From an uncultured Collinsella sp. (GTDB lineage: Bacteria; Actinomycetota; Coriobacteriia; Coriobacteriales; Coriobacteriaceae), in NCBI GenBank assembly GCA_902475825.1, contig CABSBA010000011.1:1-17559 (forward strand): a DNA stretch of 17,559 bases, written 5' to 3'. Position numbers and translations under genes: made by a program. Positions 6,918 through 13,211 of the stretch are shown piece by piece (within the stretch, counting starts at the first letter, position 1; the number at the start of each line of letters is the position of its first letter). The notes beneath the pieces are model-generated. The model worked only from the letters and a program-made list of their open reading frames with translations. It was not told the DNA's origin and did no database searches.

Positions 6918-7715
6918 ATGGGTCTTGAGGGAATCAAGCTGATTGCATGCGATTTGGACGGCACGTTGCTGCATCCGGGGGAGCGCGAGCCGCGTTCCGA
7001 GGCCTTTGAGCTCATTGATGAGCTGCATCGTCGCGGTATCGTGTTTATGCCGGCGAGCGGCCGTCAATATGCGAGCTTGCGCCATCTGTTTGCCCCGGTG
7101 GCCGATGAACTCGCCTATGTATGCGAAAACGGAGCCCTGGTGATGAGCGAGGGACGTGCCGTTGTCAAGCGTTCCATGGAGCGCAGCCTTGCTATGGATA
7201 TCGCGAATGCCGTGGTTGCGTATCCCCATGCCGACGTGACCCTTTCGTGTGAGGGACACCTCTACACCATGAGCGGCAACGATGCGTTCGTCGACCATTT
7301 GCGCTATGAGGTCCACTGCGATGTGGCGGTGGTCGACCGTCCCGAGGACATCGACGAGGACGTCATTAAGATTGCCTTCCAGACGCCCGAGGTGGATCAG
7401 CCGACGGCCCTGGAGTATTTCGAGCGCCTCTTTAGCGACCGTGTCGACGTGATGACGTCGGGAACCGAATGGACGGACTTTATCGGTTTCGGTTCGGGCA
7501 AGGGCTCCGCGCTTGCCGATTACGGTCGTGCCCTGGGTATTTCGCCCGATGAGATGATGGCGTTTGGCGACAATGAGAACGATCGCGACATGCTCAACGT
7601 CGTGGGCCATCCCTATCTGATGGAGAGCTGTAACCCCTCTATGCGTGGTATCAACGACCGCGTTCGCTACGTGCGCACGGTCGAAGAAGAACTGCGCCGC
7701 CTGCTCGCCGAGTAG
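6918..7715 (+). CDS. Cof-type HAD-IIB family hydrolase (sugar-phosphate/FMN phosphatase-like)
   Basis: This is a HAD phosphatase of the Cof type, whose members dephosphorylate sugar phosphates, FMN or related compounds in the cytosol. The 265-residue protein has motif I as IACDLDGTLL (nucleophile and acid Asp), motif II in PASGRQYAS, a conserved Lys in KGSAL, and motif IV as FGDNENDRDML. The segment between motifs II and IV is the IIB cap. The ATG at 6918 is chosen; an in-frame TTG at 6906 is only 2 bases from aggagg (6898-6903), too close, while gggga at 6908-6912 fits the ATG. It ends at a long hairpin that faces the convergent Fur-type gene. The substrate cannot be told from sequence. Confidence 0.93.
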   Translation: MGLEGIKLIACDLDGTLLHPGEREPRSEAFELIDELHRRGIVFMPASGRQYASLRHLFAPVADELAYVCENGALVMSEGRAVVKRSMERSLAMDIANAVVAYPHADVTLSCEGHLYTMSGNDAFVDHLRYEVHCDVAVVDRPEDIDEDVIKIAFQTPEVDQPTALEYFERLFSDRVDVMTSGTEWTDFIGFGSGKGSALADYGRALGISPDEMMAFGDNENDRDMLNVVGHPYLMESCNPSMRGINDRVRYVRTVEEELRRLLAE

Positions 7716-7716
7716 G

Positions 7717-7789
7717 TTTTCGGGACATGCCTAGAAATGTGCTGCTTGCTGTAGCGGATGGGCAAGTAGATTTGCGGGCATGTCCCAAA
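7717..7789. terminator. Bidirectional long hairpin between HAD and PerR-like genes
   Basis: Perfect arms gggacatgcc (7722-7731) and ggcatgtccc (7777-7786) are flanked by tttt on one side and aaa on the other. A further imperfect inner stem pairs 7735-7749 with 7762-7773. It fills the gap between two convergent genes, so it can end transcription from both sides. The gggacat core is shared with the inverted repeat before nrdG, hinting at a common repeat family. Confidence 0.75.
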
Positions 7790-7792
7790 CAT

Positions 7793-8173
7793 CTACCGGC
7801 AGTCGGGGCAGAGACCCTCGAAGATGGTGTAGTGCGACGTGACGTGCCAGCCGATTTGCTCGGACGCTTTGGCGTCGAGCTGGGCATCGAAGGGGAGCGG
7901 TACGTCGATGACGCGGCTGCACGAGGTGCAGATGATATGTGCGTGCGGCTCGATGGTGCGATCGAAGCGACTCCCGCCCGGCGTCTTGATTGAGAGGATT
8001 TCTCCGGCATCTGCCAAGAGATTGAGGTTGCGGTAGACCGTACCGCGGCTGATTTTGTCATCCTGCGCGCGCACGACGTTGTAGATTTCGTCGGCGGTGG
8101 GATGGTTATAGCTTTGGCGCACGGCGTCAAGAACCAGCTTTCGCTGCTTGGTATTCCTTCTTTGCACCGCCAT
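7793..8173 (-). CDS. Fur-family transcriptional regulator, PerR-like
   Basis: This is a metal-dependent winged-helix repressor of 126 residues. The N-terminal DNA-binding half includes HPTADEIYNVVR and SRGTVYRNLNLLADAGEI, the Fur recognition helix. The C-terminal half has structural zinc cysteines C82xxC85 and C122xxC125. Candidate regulatory metal ligands H24, D71, H77 and H79 match those of Bacillus PerR (His37, Asp85, His91, His93), so a peroxide sensor is the best guess; iron, nickel or zinc sensing cannot be excluded. The ATG at 8173 follows a GA-rich gaggcgagg. It is 61 bases downstream of the acylphosphatase gene and has a possible promoter of its own overlapping that gene's 3' end. 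Confidence 0.92.
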   Translation of the reverse strand: MAVQRRNTKQRKLVLDAVRQSYNHPTADEIYNVVRAQDDKISRGTVYRNLNLLADAGEILSIKTPGGSRFDRTIEPHAHIICTSCSRVIDVPLPFDAQLDAKASEQIGWHVTSHYTIFEGLCPDCR

Positions 8174-8209
8174 GCGCCTCGCCTCTTTTCTATCAATGGT
8201 CGTAGGTAA

Positions 8210-8238
8210 ATGATACCGTATTTAGCACACAATACTAA
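8210..8238 (-). promoter_or_regulatory. Possible promoter/operator of the PerR-like gene
   Basis: Read on the minus strand, TTAGTA is followed 17 bases later by TATCAT, a plausible sigma-70 pair. The AT-rich region overlaps an imperfect inverted repeat (TATTTAG at 8219-8225 and CTAATA at 8235-8240), which resembles the AT-rich operators of Fur/PerR proteins. Autoregulation is therefore possible. The promoter straddles the stop codon of the upstream gene. Confidence 0.35.
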
Positions 8239-8645
8239 TAATGAGGACTGAAACCGTCTTCATTGGCAAGTGGGGCTCGGGCCTGGGCATCTATGAGGCG
8301 AAAACGCGTTCCCATGCGCTCGTAGGAGGCATGAAGTGCCTCGAGATGAGATAGGATGCTTGCCGGAGCTCCCTGTATCTCCATCTCGACTGAGCCGTCT
8401 TCCATGTTACGCACCCAGCCGGTGAGTGCGCGTTCCTGCGCGAGGTTGGTGTTGGTAAAGCGAAAACCAACGCCTTGGACTTGCCCCGCCCAGTGCAGGA
8501 AATAGCGCAGGGGAGTGTCTTGAGTGGCCTCGTCGCTTGCGAGTACGGTAAGCCTGCGGCGCAACTCGAGCTCGACGCCAGAGGGCTTTTGGGGTTCGCG
8601 GCTGCCGCCGGTGACGCCCGAGAAAAGCTTGTCGAAGAAGCCCAT
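8235..8645 (-). CDS. Acylphosphatase-domain protein
   Basis: Acylphosphatases are small cytosolic enzymes that hydrolyse carboxyl-phosphate bonds. In this 136-residue product the domain begins near residue 48 with YFLHWAGQVQGVGFRF, containing the catalytic Arg (R62), and GWVRNMEDGSVE, containing the catalytic Asn (N80). The 47 residues before it (MGFFDKLFSGVTGG onward) are an extension not found in the minimal roughly 90-residue enzyme and look partly disordered. The ATG at 8645 is two bases from the stop of the upstream Gfo/Idh gene, pointing to translational coupling. No clear ribosome binding site other than the aggcatag region is seen. Confidence 0.9.
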   Translation of the reverse strand: MGFFDKLFSGVTGGSREPQKPSGVELELRRRLTVLASDEATQDTPLRYFLHWAGQVQGVGFRFTNTNLAQERALTGWVRNMEDGSVEMEIQGAPASILSHLEALHASYERMGTRFRLIDAQARAPLANEDGFSPHY

Positions 8646-8647
8646 CG

Positions 8648-9754
8648 CTATGCCTGCTTGCCTGCGTCGGCCGGGAAGGTTATGCCGGCCTGCTGGCGCA
8701 CGGCATCCATGATACGCAGTGAGACGAGCGTGACATCGCGGTAGTGTCCGAGCTCGTGGCGTCCCGCCGGGGTTTCCCAAATCTCTTCCTTGACGTTATC
8801 GATGCCGTCGATGGCGGTGATAAAGTCTGTGAGTTCGTATTCCATAGTGTTGCTCGATTTGGGTAGGTCGAGAACGAGGCTGTTGTCGCCCTGTTCGCGT
8901 GGTGCCTCGGTCGCCGAGCCGCGTACGACATCGCCGCGATAGTCGATGCGGACGTTGCGGGGCGTGGACAGATGGTCGATCTGGATAGTGCCACGCTCGC
9001 CTTCGATCTGTGAGGGCAGCAGGTCATTCGTAATTTTGGAGTGCGCGAGCTCGACGGAGATACGGCCACCGCCGTAGCTGGCGAGGATGGAACCGCAGCC
9101 GTCGATGGGGCCGTGCGTGAGCTGTTGCGTGGTGGGGTCGAGCAGAGTAGCCATGCTCGTAAGGCCGGAGGGCATGCCGAAAATCTCGACCATGGGCTCG
9201 ACGGTGTAGACGCCAATATCCATGAGGGAACCCGATGCCATATTGCAGTCGAAGATATTGGTGGCGCGTCCCGCGAGAATCTCGTTGTAGCGCGAGGAAT
9301 ATTTGCCAAAGCGCAATGAGGCGCGGCGGATGGGGACGATCTCGCCCAGGGCGTCCTCGATGGCGTGGAAGGCGGGATCGTGGAGGGGACGCATAGCCTC
9401 GAGGGCTACGACGCCCGCCGCCTCGGCTGCGCGAAAGACCTCGAGCGCCTGCGCCTCGGTGGCGCAGAAGGGCTTCTCGACGATGACGTGCTTGCCACCG
9501 GCGATGCAGGCAAGGGCCTGCTCGTAGTGAAGTGCGTTGGGGCTGCCGATATAGACGGCGTCGACGTCGGCGGCTGCCGCGAGCTCATCGAGTGAAGTAA
9601 AGTTTCGCTCGCCACCGCGCTCGGCGGTAAAGGCAGCACCGCGATTGGCATCGCGCGAGAGCGTGCCCACAAACGCGGCTTGGTCGTTGGCGTTGACGAC
9701 CTGGATAAAGTCGTCGGTGATCATGGATGTGCCGATGGTCGCGATGCGCAGCAT
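8648..9754 (-). CDS. Gfo/Idh/MocA family NAD(P)-dependent oxidoreductase
   Basis: Members of this family oxidise or reduce sugars, inositols and related compounds with NAD(P). The 368-residue protein opens with LRIATIGTSMITDDF, a Rossmann motif lacking the second and third canonical glycines. AVYIGSPNALHYEQA and the family motif VIVEKPF (catalytic Lys) follow, and then a C-terminal alpha/beta domain with DIGVYTVEP. The ATG at 9754 is preceded by aggggg. The frame continues upstream to 10057 but that region is the coding sequence of RNase HI on the same strand in another frame. It is coupled to the acylphosphatase gene downstream. The substrate is unknown. Confidence 0.94.
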   Translation of the reverse strand: MLRIATIGTSMITDDFIQVVNANDQAAFVGTLSRDANRGAAFTAERGGERNFTSLDELAAAADVDAVYIGSPNALHYEQALACIAGGKHVIVEKPFCATEAQALEVFRAAEAAGVVALEAMRPLHDPAFHAIEDALGEIVPIRRASLRFGKYSSRYNEILAGRATNIFDCNMASGSLMDIGVYTVEPMVEIFGMPSGLTSMATLLDPTTQQLTHGPIDGCGSILASYGGGRISVELAHSKITNDLLPSQIEGERGTIQIDHLSTPRNVRIDYRGDVVRGSATEAPREQGDNSLVLDLPKSSNTMEYELTDFITAIDGIDNVKEEIWETPAGRHELGHYRDVTLVSLRIMDAVRQQAGITFPADAGKQA

Positions 9755-9827
9755 ACGTCCCCCTTGCGTTGTTTGGTCTACAGGATGAGTGTAGCGCGTG
9801 GGGATATAAAGCTGCGCGAAAATGCTA

Positions 9828-10313
9828 TTACAGGTCGTTCTCGTTAAAGCCGGTGTCGATATCGAGGTTGGCTCCGTCGGCCGCGGTGGTGGCGAGCTCG
9901 TCGCAGCGCTCATTGAGCTCATGGCCGGCGTGACCCTTAACCCAGATGAACTCAACCTTGTGCTTGCTTTTGGCGGTGAGTAGGCGCTCCCACAGATCGC
10001 GGTTCTTGACAGGCTGCTTGTTGGCGGTCTTCCAGCCGCGTTTTTTCCATCCGTCAATCCAGTGCTTGTTGAAGGCGTTGACGACGTACTGCGAATCGGA
10101 ATGGACTTCGACGTCGCAGGGGCGGTTGAGTGCCTCGAGCGCCACGATAACGGCCATGAGCTCCATGCGGTTGTTGGTGGTCTTGGCGTAGCCGCGCGAA
10201 AGCTCGGAGGTGAAGGTCTTGCCGGCGGGGTTGGTGTATTTGAGCACGGCGCCGTAGCCGCCGCGTCCCGGATTTGATCGGGCCGAGCCGTCGGTATAGA
10301 TGATGACCTTCAC
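9828..10313 (-). CDS. rnhA: Ribonuclease HI
   Basis: RNase HI cleaves the RNA strand of RNA-DNA hybrids, clearing R-loops and primers. The 161-residue protein has all active-site residues: D8 in YTDGSA, E51 in NNRMELMA, D73 in HSDSQYV, H128 in KGHAGH and D138 in NERCDELA. The basic protrusion ([13 protein letters not shown]) is present as in the E. coli enzyme. I chose GTG at 10313 because aaagga lies five bases upstream and the N-terminus then matches the family; an ATG at 10364 would add 17 unconserved residues. It lies 63 bases after the LysR gene. A short acidic tail ([11 protein letters not shown]) is unremarkable. Confidence 0.96.
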   Translation of the reverse strand: MKVIIYTDGSARSNPGRGGYGAVLKYTNPAGKTFTSELSRGYAKTTNNRMELMAVIVALEALNRPCDVEVHSDSQYVVNAFNKHWIDGWKKRGWKTANKQPVKNRDLWERLLTAKSKHKVEFIWVKGHAGHELNERCDELATTAADGANLDIDTGFNENDL

Positions 10314-10376
10314 ATGGTTCCTTTCGTTGGGTATGTTTCGTGCGAGTGACCATTGTAGCGCCATGCCCGCCGGGGG

Positions 10377-11315
10377 CTAGCAATTTACGATTTCTACCCC
10401 GTCTTCCGACAGTTGGTTGGCATGGATGATGCGGTTGAGCTCGTCGAGGTATTGCTGCAAGAGGGGAGAGGGCTTGCGGTCGTCATGCATGATGTAGCCC
10501 ACATGCATCGTCGGGGCGTCTGCTAACGGGATCGATGCCATACCCCATTGCATTTCATTGGAGAGGACGCCGGTCGACAGGGTGTAACCGTTCGACGTGA
10601 TAAGTAAGTTAGTAAGTGTTCCGCGGTCGGATACGCGGATATTGCGGTTGCAGGGAATATAGCTAAACGGTTCCTCGGCGTAATAGAAGGAGTTCGAGGT
10701 GCCCTGCTCAAAGCTGTAGCGCGTATAGGGCGTGAGGTCGGCAAGGGACAGCTGCGAGCGGCGTGCAAGCGGGTGGCGTTCGCTGACGAACACGTGGACT
10801 TTTGCATCAAAGAGGGGATGAAAGCTCGCCCGGGCATCGGTAAAGGCCTTCTGCAAGACACGGGTATTAAAGTCGTCCAGATAGAGGATGCCGATGTCGC
10901 TGCGAAACGCGCGCACGTCGTCGATAATCTGCGCTGTGGTGGTCTCGCGCATAATGAACTCGAACTTGCTGTCGCGGCAGCGCTCGACGACGTTGACAAA
11001 GGCCTCGACCGAAAACGCGTAGTGTTGGGCCGAGATGGCAAGGCGGGCCTGAGGTGTACCGCCGTCCTCGTAGCGGGCCTCGAGCATGTCGGCCTGCTCT
11101 ACGACCTGGCGCGCATAACCCAATAGCTCGGTGCCGTCGTTGGTGAGTGCAACACCGCGGCTAGAGCGCGTAAAGATTTCGATATGAAGTTCCTGCTCTA
11201 GGCTTTTGACGGCATTGGAGATATTGGACAGATCGGAAGAGCGTCGTGTAGGGGCGGCGTTGATCGAACCTGACTCTGCCACGGCGATCAAAAAGCGAAG
11301 CTGCTGGAGGGTCAT
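10377..11315 (-). CDS. LysR-family transcriptional regulator (sequence damaged by adapter)
   Basis: LysR proteins are tetrameric regulators with an N-terminal helix-turn-helix and a C-terminal effector domain. The 312-residue protein begins MTLQQLRFLIAVAESGSINAA and continues SNISNAVKSLEQELHIEIF, a typical LysR start, with the substrate-binding domain from about residue 90. Residues 22-29 read PTRRSSDL, encoded by Illumina adapter, in place of the expected recognition-helix residues (commonly AxxLxxSQ). The frame is kept because 24 bases were replaced. The ATG at 11315 has aaagga upstream. It is divergent from metY, with a LysR-type site between them, so it probably controls sulfur amino-acid synthesis. 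The true protein is presumably intact. Confidence 0.92.
   Translation of the reverse strand: MTLQQLRFLIAVAESGSINAAPTRRSSDLSNISNAVKSLEQELHIEIFTRSSRGVALTNDGTELLGYARQVVEQADMLEARYEDGGTPQARLAISAQHYAFSVEAFVNVVERCRDSKFEFIMRETTTAQIIDDVRAFRSDIGILYLDDFNTRVLQKAFTDARASFHPLFDAKVHVFVSERHPLARRSQLSLADLTPYTRYSFEQGTSNSFYYAEEPFSYIPCNRNIRVSDRGTLTNLLITSNGYTLSTGVLSNEMQWGMASIPLADAPTMHVGYIMHDDRKPSPLLQQYLDELNRIIHANQLSEDGVEIVNC
11230..11253. other. Illumina TruSeq adapter sequence embedded in the assembly
   Basis: The plus strand reads agatcggaagagcgtcgtgt and four more bases (aggg), an exact 24-base match to the TruSeq universal adapter reverse complement. The next adapter bases (aaag) are not found. It falls in the LysR helix-turn-helix and gives the peptide PTRRSSDL, a recurrent contaminant in protein databases. 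Confidence 0.97.
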
Positions 11316-11335
11316 CGGCGCCCGTCCTTTCGAGT

Positions 11336-11356
11336 GTTATCTATAAAACCGATAAC
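11336..11356. promoter_or_regulatory. LysR-type operator (ATC-N9-GAT) between LysR gene and metY
   Basis: The inverted repeat GTTATC-tataaaacc-GATAAC has perfect 6-base arms (11336-11341 and 11351-11356). It contains the classical LysR-type pattern ATC-N9-GAT. It lies 20 bases upstream of the LysR ATG and 20 bases before the metY -35 element, the right place to activate metY and repress the regulator itself. Confidence 0.65.
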
Positions 11357-11376
11357 AAGTTAGCGCTTTTAAGTGA

Positions 11377-11405
11377 TTGACCGAGGGAAACAATGCTCGT
11401 ACTAT
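11377..11405 (+). promoter_or_regulatory. Sigma-70-type promoter of metY
   Basis: TTGACC (11377-11382) and TACTAT (11400-11405) are separated by exactly 17 bases. Transcription would start near 11412, leaving a leader of about 177 bases before metY. The LysR-type site sits just upstream of the -35. Confidence 0.75.
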
Positions 11406-11461
11406 TCAAAACACACAAAGGCGGTAGGTAATTAAGCCGACCACGGAACCGGGATGCGAAA

Positions 11462-11540
11462 GGAGGCCCGCATATGAATTGCTTACCAAGACGAATGCCG
11501 GGCTCCTGTTTGCGCCCGTCGGCGTAATCAGGAGACAGCC
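11462..11540 (+). promoter_or_regulatory. Candidate attenuator with mutually exclusive stems in metY leader
   Basis: Segment 1 (11462-11473, ggaggcccgcat) can pair with segment 2 (11495-11506, atgccgggctcc) in 11 pairs with two bulges, covering the ribosome binding site of the leader ORF. Part of segment 2 (ggctcctg, 11501-11508) can instead pair with segment 3 (cagg at 11529-11532 and agcc at 11537-11540). A ribosome on the leader ORF would disrupt segment 1. No terminator with a T-run follows, so any control would more likely act on translation or through Rho. Confidence 0.4.
11474..11527 (+). CDS. 17-residue putative leader peptide upstream of metY
   Basis: The frame encodes MNCLPRRMPGSCLRPSA and stops at TAA 11525-11527. 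It has the best ribosome binding site of its neighbourhood, aaaggagg (11459-11466), with a 7-base spacer to ATG. Two of its 17 codons are Cys and two are Met, fitting a sensor of sulfur amino-acid charging. It lies wholly within the metY leader RNA, 61 bases before the metY start. No homologue is known to me. The strong ribosome binding site and position are seen; the regulatory role is inferred. Confidence 0.55.
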   Translation: MNCLPRRMPGSCLRPSA

Positions 11541-11588
11541 ACTTACTTCTCTTGCTCTTATTACTTTTATTCGATCAAGGAGATCATC

Positions 11589-12899
11589 ATGAGTCAGTTC
11601 ATCAACAACCCCGAGCACACCTTTGGTTTCGACACCCTGCAGCTGCACGTTGGCCAGGAGAGCGCCGATCCTGCATCCGACTCCCGTGCCGTGCCTATCT
11701 ACCAGACCACGAGCTATGTTTTCCGCAACTCCCAGCACGCCGCCGACCGCTTTGGTCTTGCCGACGCCGGTAACATCTACGGCCGTCTGACCAACTCCAC
11801 CCAGGGCGTCTTCGAGGACCGTATCGCCGCCCTCGAGGGTGGCGTGGCAGGTCTTGCCGTCGCCTCTGGCGCCGCTGCCATCACCTATACCCTGCAGGCT
11901 CTTGCCCAGGCCGGTGACCACGTGGTGGCTCAGAAGACCATCTACGGTGGCTCCTACAACCTGCTGGAGCATACGCTCTCCCAGTTTGGCGTCGAGACCA
12001 CGTTTGTCGATGCCCATAACCTGGAAGAGGTCGAGGGTGCCATCAAGGACAACACCACGGTCATCTATCTCGAGACGCTCGGCAACCCCAACTCCGACAT
12101 CCCCAACATCGACGCCATCTCCGAGATCGCCAAGAAGCACGGTCTGCCGGTTGTCGTCGACAACACCTTCGGCACCCCGTACCTGATCCGCCCCATCGAG
12201 CACGGCGCAGACATCGTGGTCCACTCCGCCACCAAGTTCATCGGCGGCCACGGCACCTCGCTGGGCGGTGTGATCGTCGACGGCGGTAACTTCGATTGGA
12301 AGGCGAGCGGAAAGTACGCCCAGATTGCTGAGCCCAACCCCTCCTACCACGGTGTCTCGTTTGCCGAGGCTGCCGGTCCCGCCGCCTTTGCAACCTATGT
12401 CCGCGCTATCCTGCTGCGTGACGAGGGCGCTTGCATCAGTCCGTTCAACGCCTGGGTCCTGCTCCAGGGCACCGAGACTCTGTCGCTGCGCGTTGACCGC
12501 CATGTCGAGAACACCAAGAAGGTCGTTGAGTTTCTGGCTGGTGACAGCCACGTCGCCAAGGTGAACCACCCGAGCCTGCCTGAGCACCCCGATCACGAGC
12601 TCTATCAGAAGTACTTCCCCAACGGCGGTGCCTCGATCTTTACCTTTGAGATTAAGGGTGGCCAGGAGGCAGCTTGGAAGTTCATCGATCATCTGCAGGT
12701 GTTCTCGCTGCTCGCCAACGTGGCCGACGTCAAGTCGCTCGTCGTGCACCCGGCTACCACCACGCACTCCCAGCTCTCTGCCGAGGAGCTCGCCGAGCAG
12801 AACATCACGCCCTCCACGATCCGTCTTTCCATCGGTACCGAGAACGCCGAGGATATCATTTGGGATCTGAAGCAGGCCTTCGCCGCGCTGGACGAGTAA
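11589..12899 (+). CDS. metY: O-acetylhomoserine sulfhydrylase (aminocarboxypropyltransferase)
   Basis: This PLP enzyme makes homocysteine from O-acetylhomoserine and sulfide, a direct sulfhydrylation route to methionine. The 436-residue protein belongs to the Cys/Met metabolism family: YGR at 64-66 (phosphate contact), VASGAAAI around 91-98, LGNPNSDIPNID (164-175), D191 in VVVDNTFGTPYL pairing with the PLP nitrogen, and the Schiff-base lysine K216 in HSATKFIGGHG. The length fits MetY (about 430) better than the shorter cystathionine enzymes (about 380-400). The ATG at 11589 has aaggaga upstream. It is divergent from a LysR regulator and ends before a strong terminator. Confidence 0.95.
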   Translation: MSQFINNPEHTFGFDTLQLHVGQESADPASDSRAVPIYQTTSYVFRNSQHAADRFGLADAGNIYGRLTNSTQGVFEDRIAALEGGVAGLAVASGAAAITYTLQALAQAGDHVVAQKTIYGGSYNLLEHTLSQFGVETTFVDAHNLEEVEGAIKDNTTVIYLETLGNPNSDIPNIDAISEIAKKHGLPVVVDNTFGTPYLIRPIEHGADIVVHSATKFIGGHGTSLGGVIVDGGNFDWKASGKYAQIAEPNPSYHGVSFAEAAGPAAFATYVRAILLRDEGACISPFNAWVLLQGTETLSLRVDRHVENTKKVVEFLAGDSHVAKVNHPSLPEHPDHELYQKYFPNGGASIFTFEIKGGQEAAWKFIDHLQVFSLLANVADVKSLVVHPATTTHSQLSAEELAEQNITPSTIRLSIGTENAEDIIWDLKQAFAALDE

Positions 12900-12960
12900 G
12901 GCGACTTGTGCAAGGACCCCTTGCGACTCGATAGGTATAACTGCATAAAATGCCTGCTCA

Positions 12961-13000
12961 AGGCGCCTGTGCGAACAATGGTTGCACAGGTGCCTTTTTT
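12961..13000 (+). terminator. Intrinsic terminator of metY
   Basis: Arms aggcgcctgtgc (12961-12972) and gcacaggtgcct (12984-12995) pair over 12 positions with one G-T wobble. An 11-base loop separates them and a run of six T follows. This is a textbook Rho-independent terminator, 61 bases after the metY stop. Confidence 0.93.
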
Positions 13001-13211
13001 GCATAGAGAGGGTGCAAAAACAGGGTTTTTGGCACGCTTTATGCAATCGAGATGTGGAAAACTCCTGTTGAGTGGATGTGAGTTTTACGCAATTGACGTG
13101 CGCCTTTTGAGTAAAACCGCAGGTCGCGATTTGCTCGGGGTACTATGCAGCGCGATCGAATCACACGCAGCCCAAACGCAGCAAAAACGCACTACGGAGG
13201 TTTCCAGCTAC
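13001..13211. other. Upstream region of the secreted-protein gene
   Basis: With the metY terminator this makes a gene-free gap of 312 bases. A near-perfect inverted repeat, gtgcaaaaac (13012-13021) and gtttttggcac (13025-13035, one extra base), could be an operator. A TACTAT at 13141-13146 could be a -10 without a good -35. The frame of the secreted protein is open through here, but the terminator and inverted repeat argue against coding. Confidence 0.4.

Noticed and set aside
8648..10057. Long N-terminal extension of the first Gfo/Idh protein
   Set aside because: The upstream 101 codons overlap the RNase HI gene in another frame and are low-complexity; the Rossmann strand starts right after ATG 9754.
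11230..11253. Reading the altered LysR helix as a novel DNA-binding variant
   Set aside because: The underlying bases are exact sequencing adapter, so the unusual residues are an artefact.
11406..13046. A 546-codon open frame on the minus strand opposite metY
   Set aside because: It mirrors the metY codons in antisense, has no family motif and runs through the metY terminator and promoter. High GC codon bias opens such frames.
13030..13047. A sigma-54-like element (tggcacg-cttt-atgca)
   Set aside because: It is close to the -24/-12 consensus, but Actinobacteria generally lack sigma-54 and the bases are part of an inverted repeat, so chance similarity is likelier.
12906..13211. N-terminal extension of the secreted protein
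   Set aside because: It would pass through the metY terminator and bury the signal peptide; the ATG at 13212 has its own ribosome binding site.
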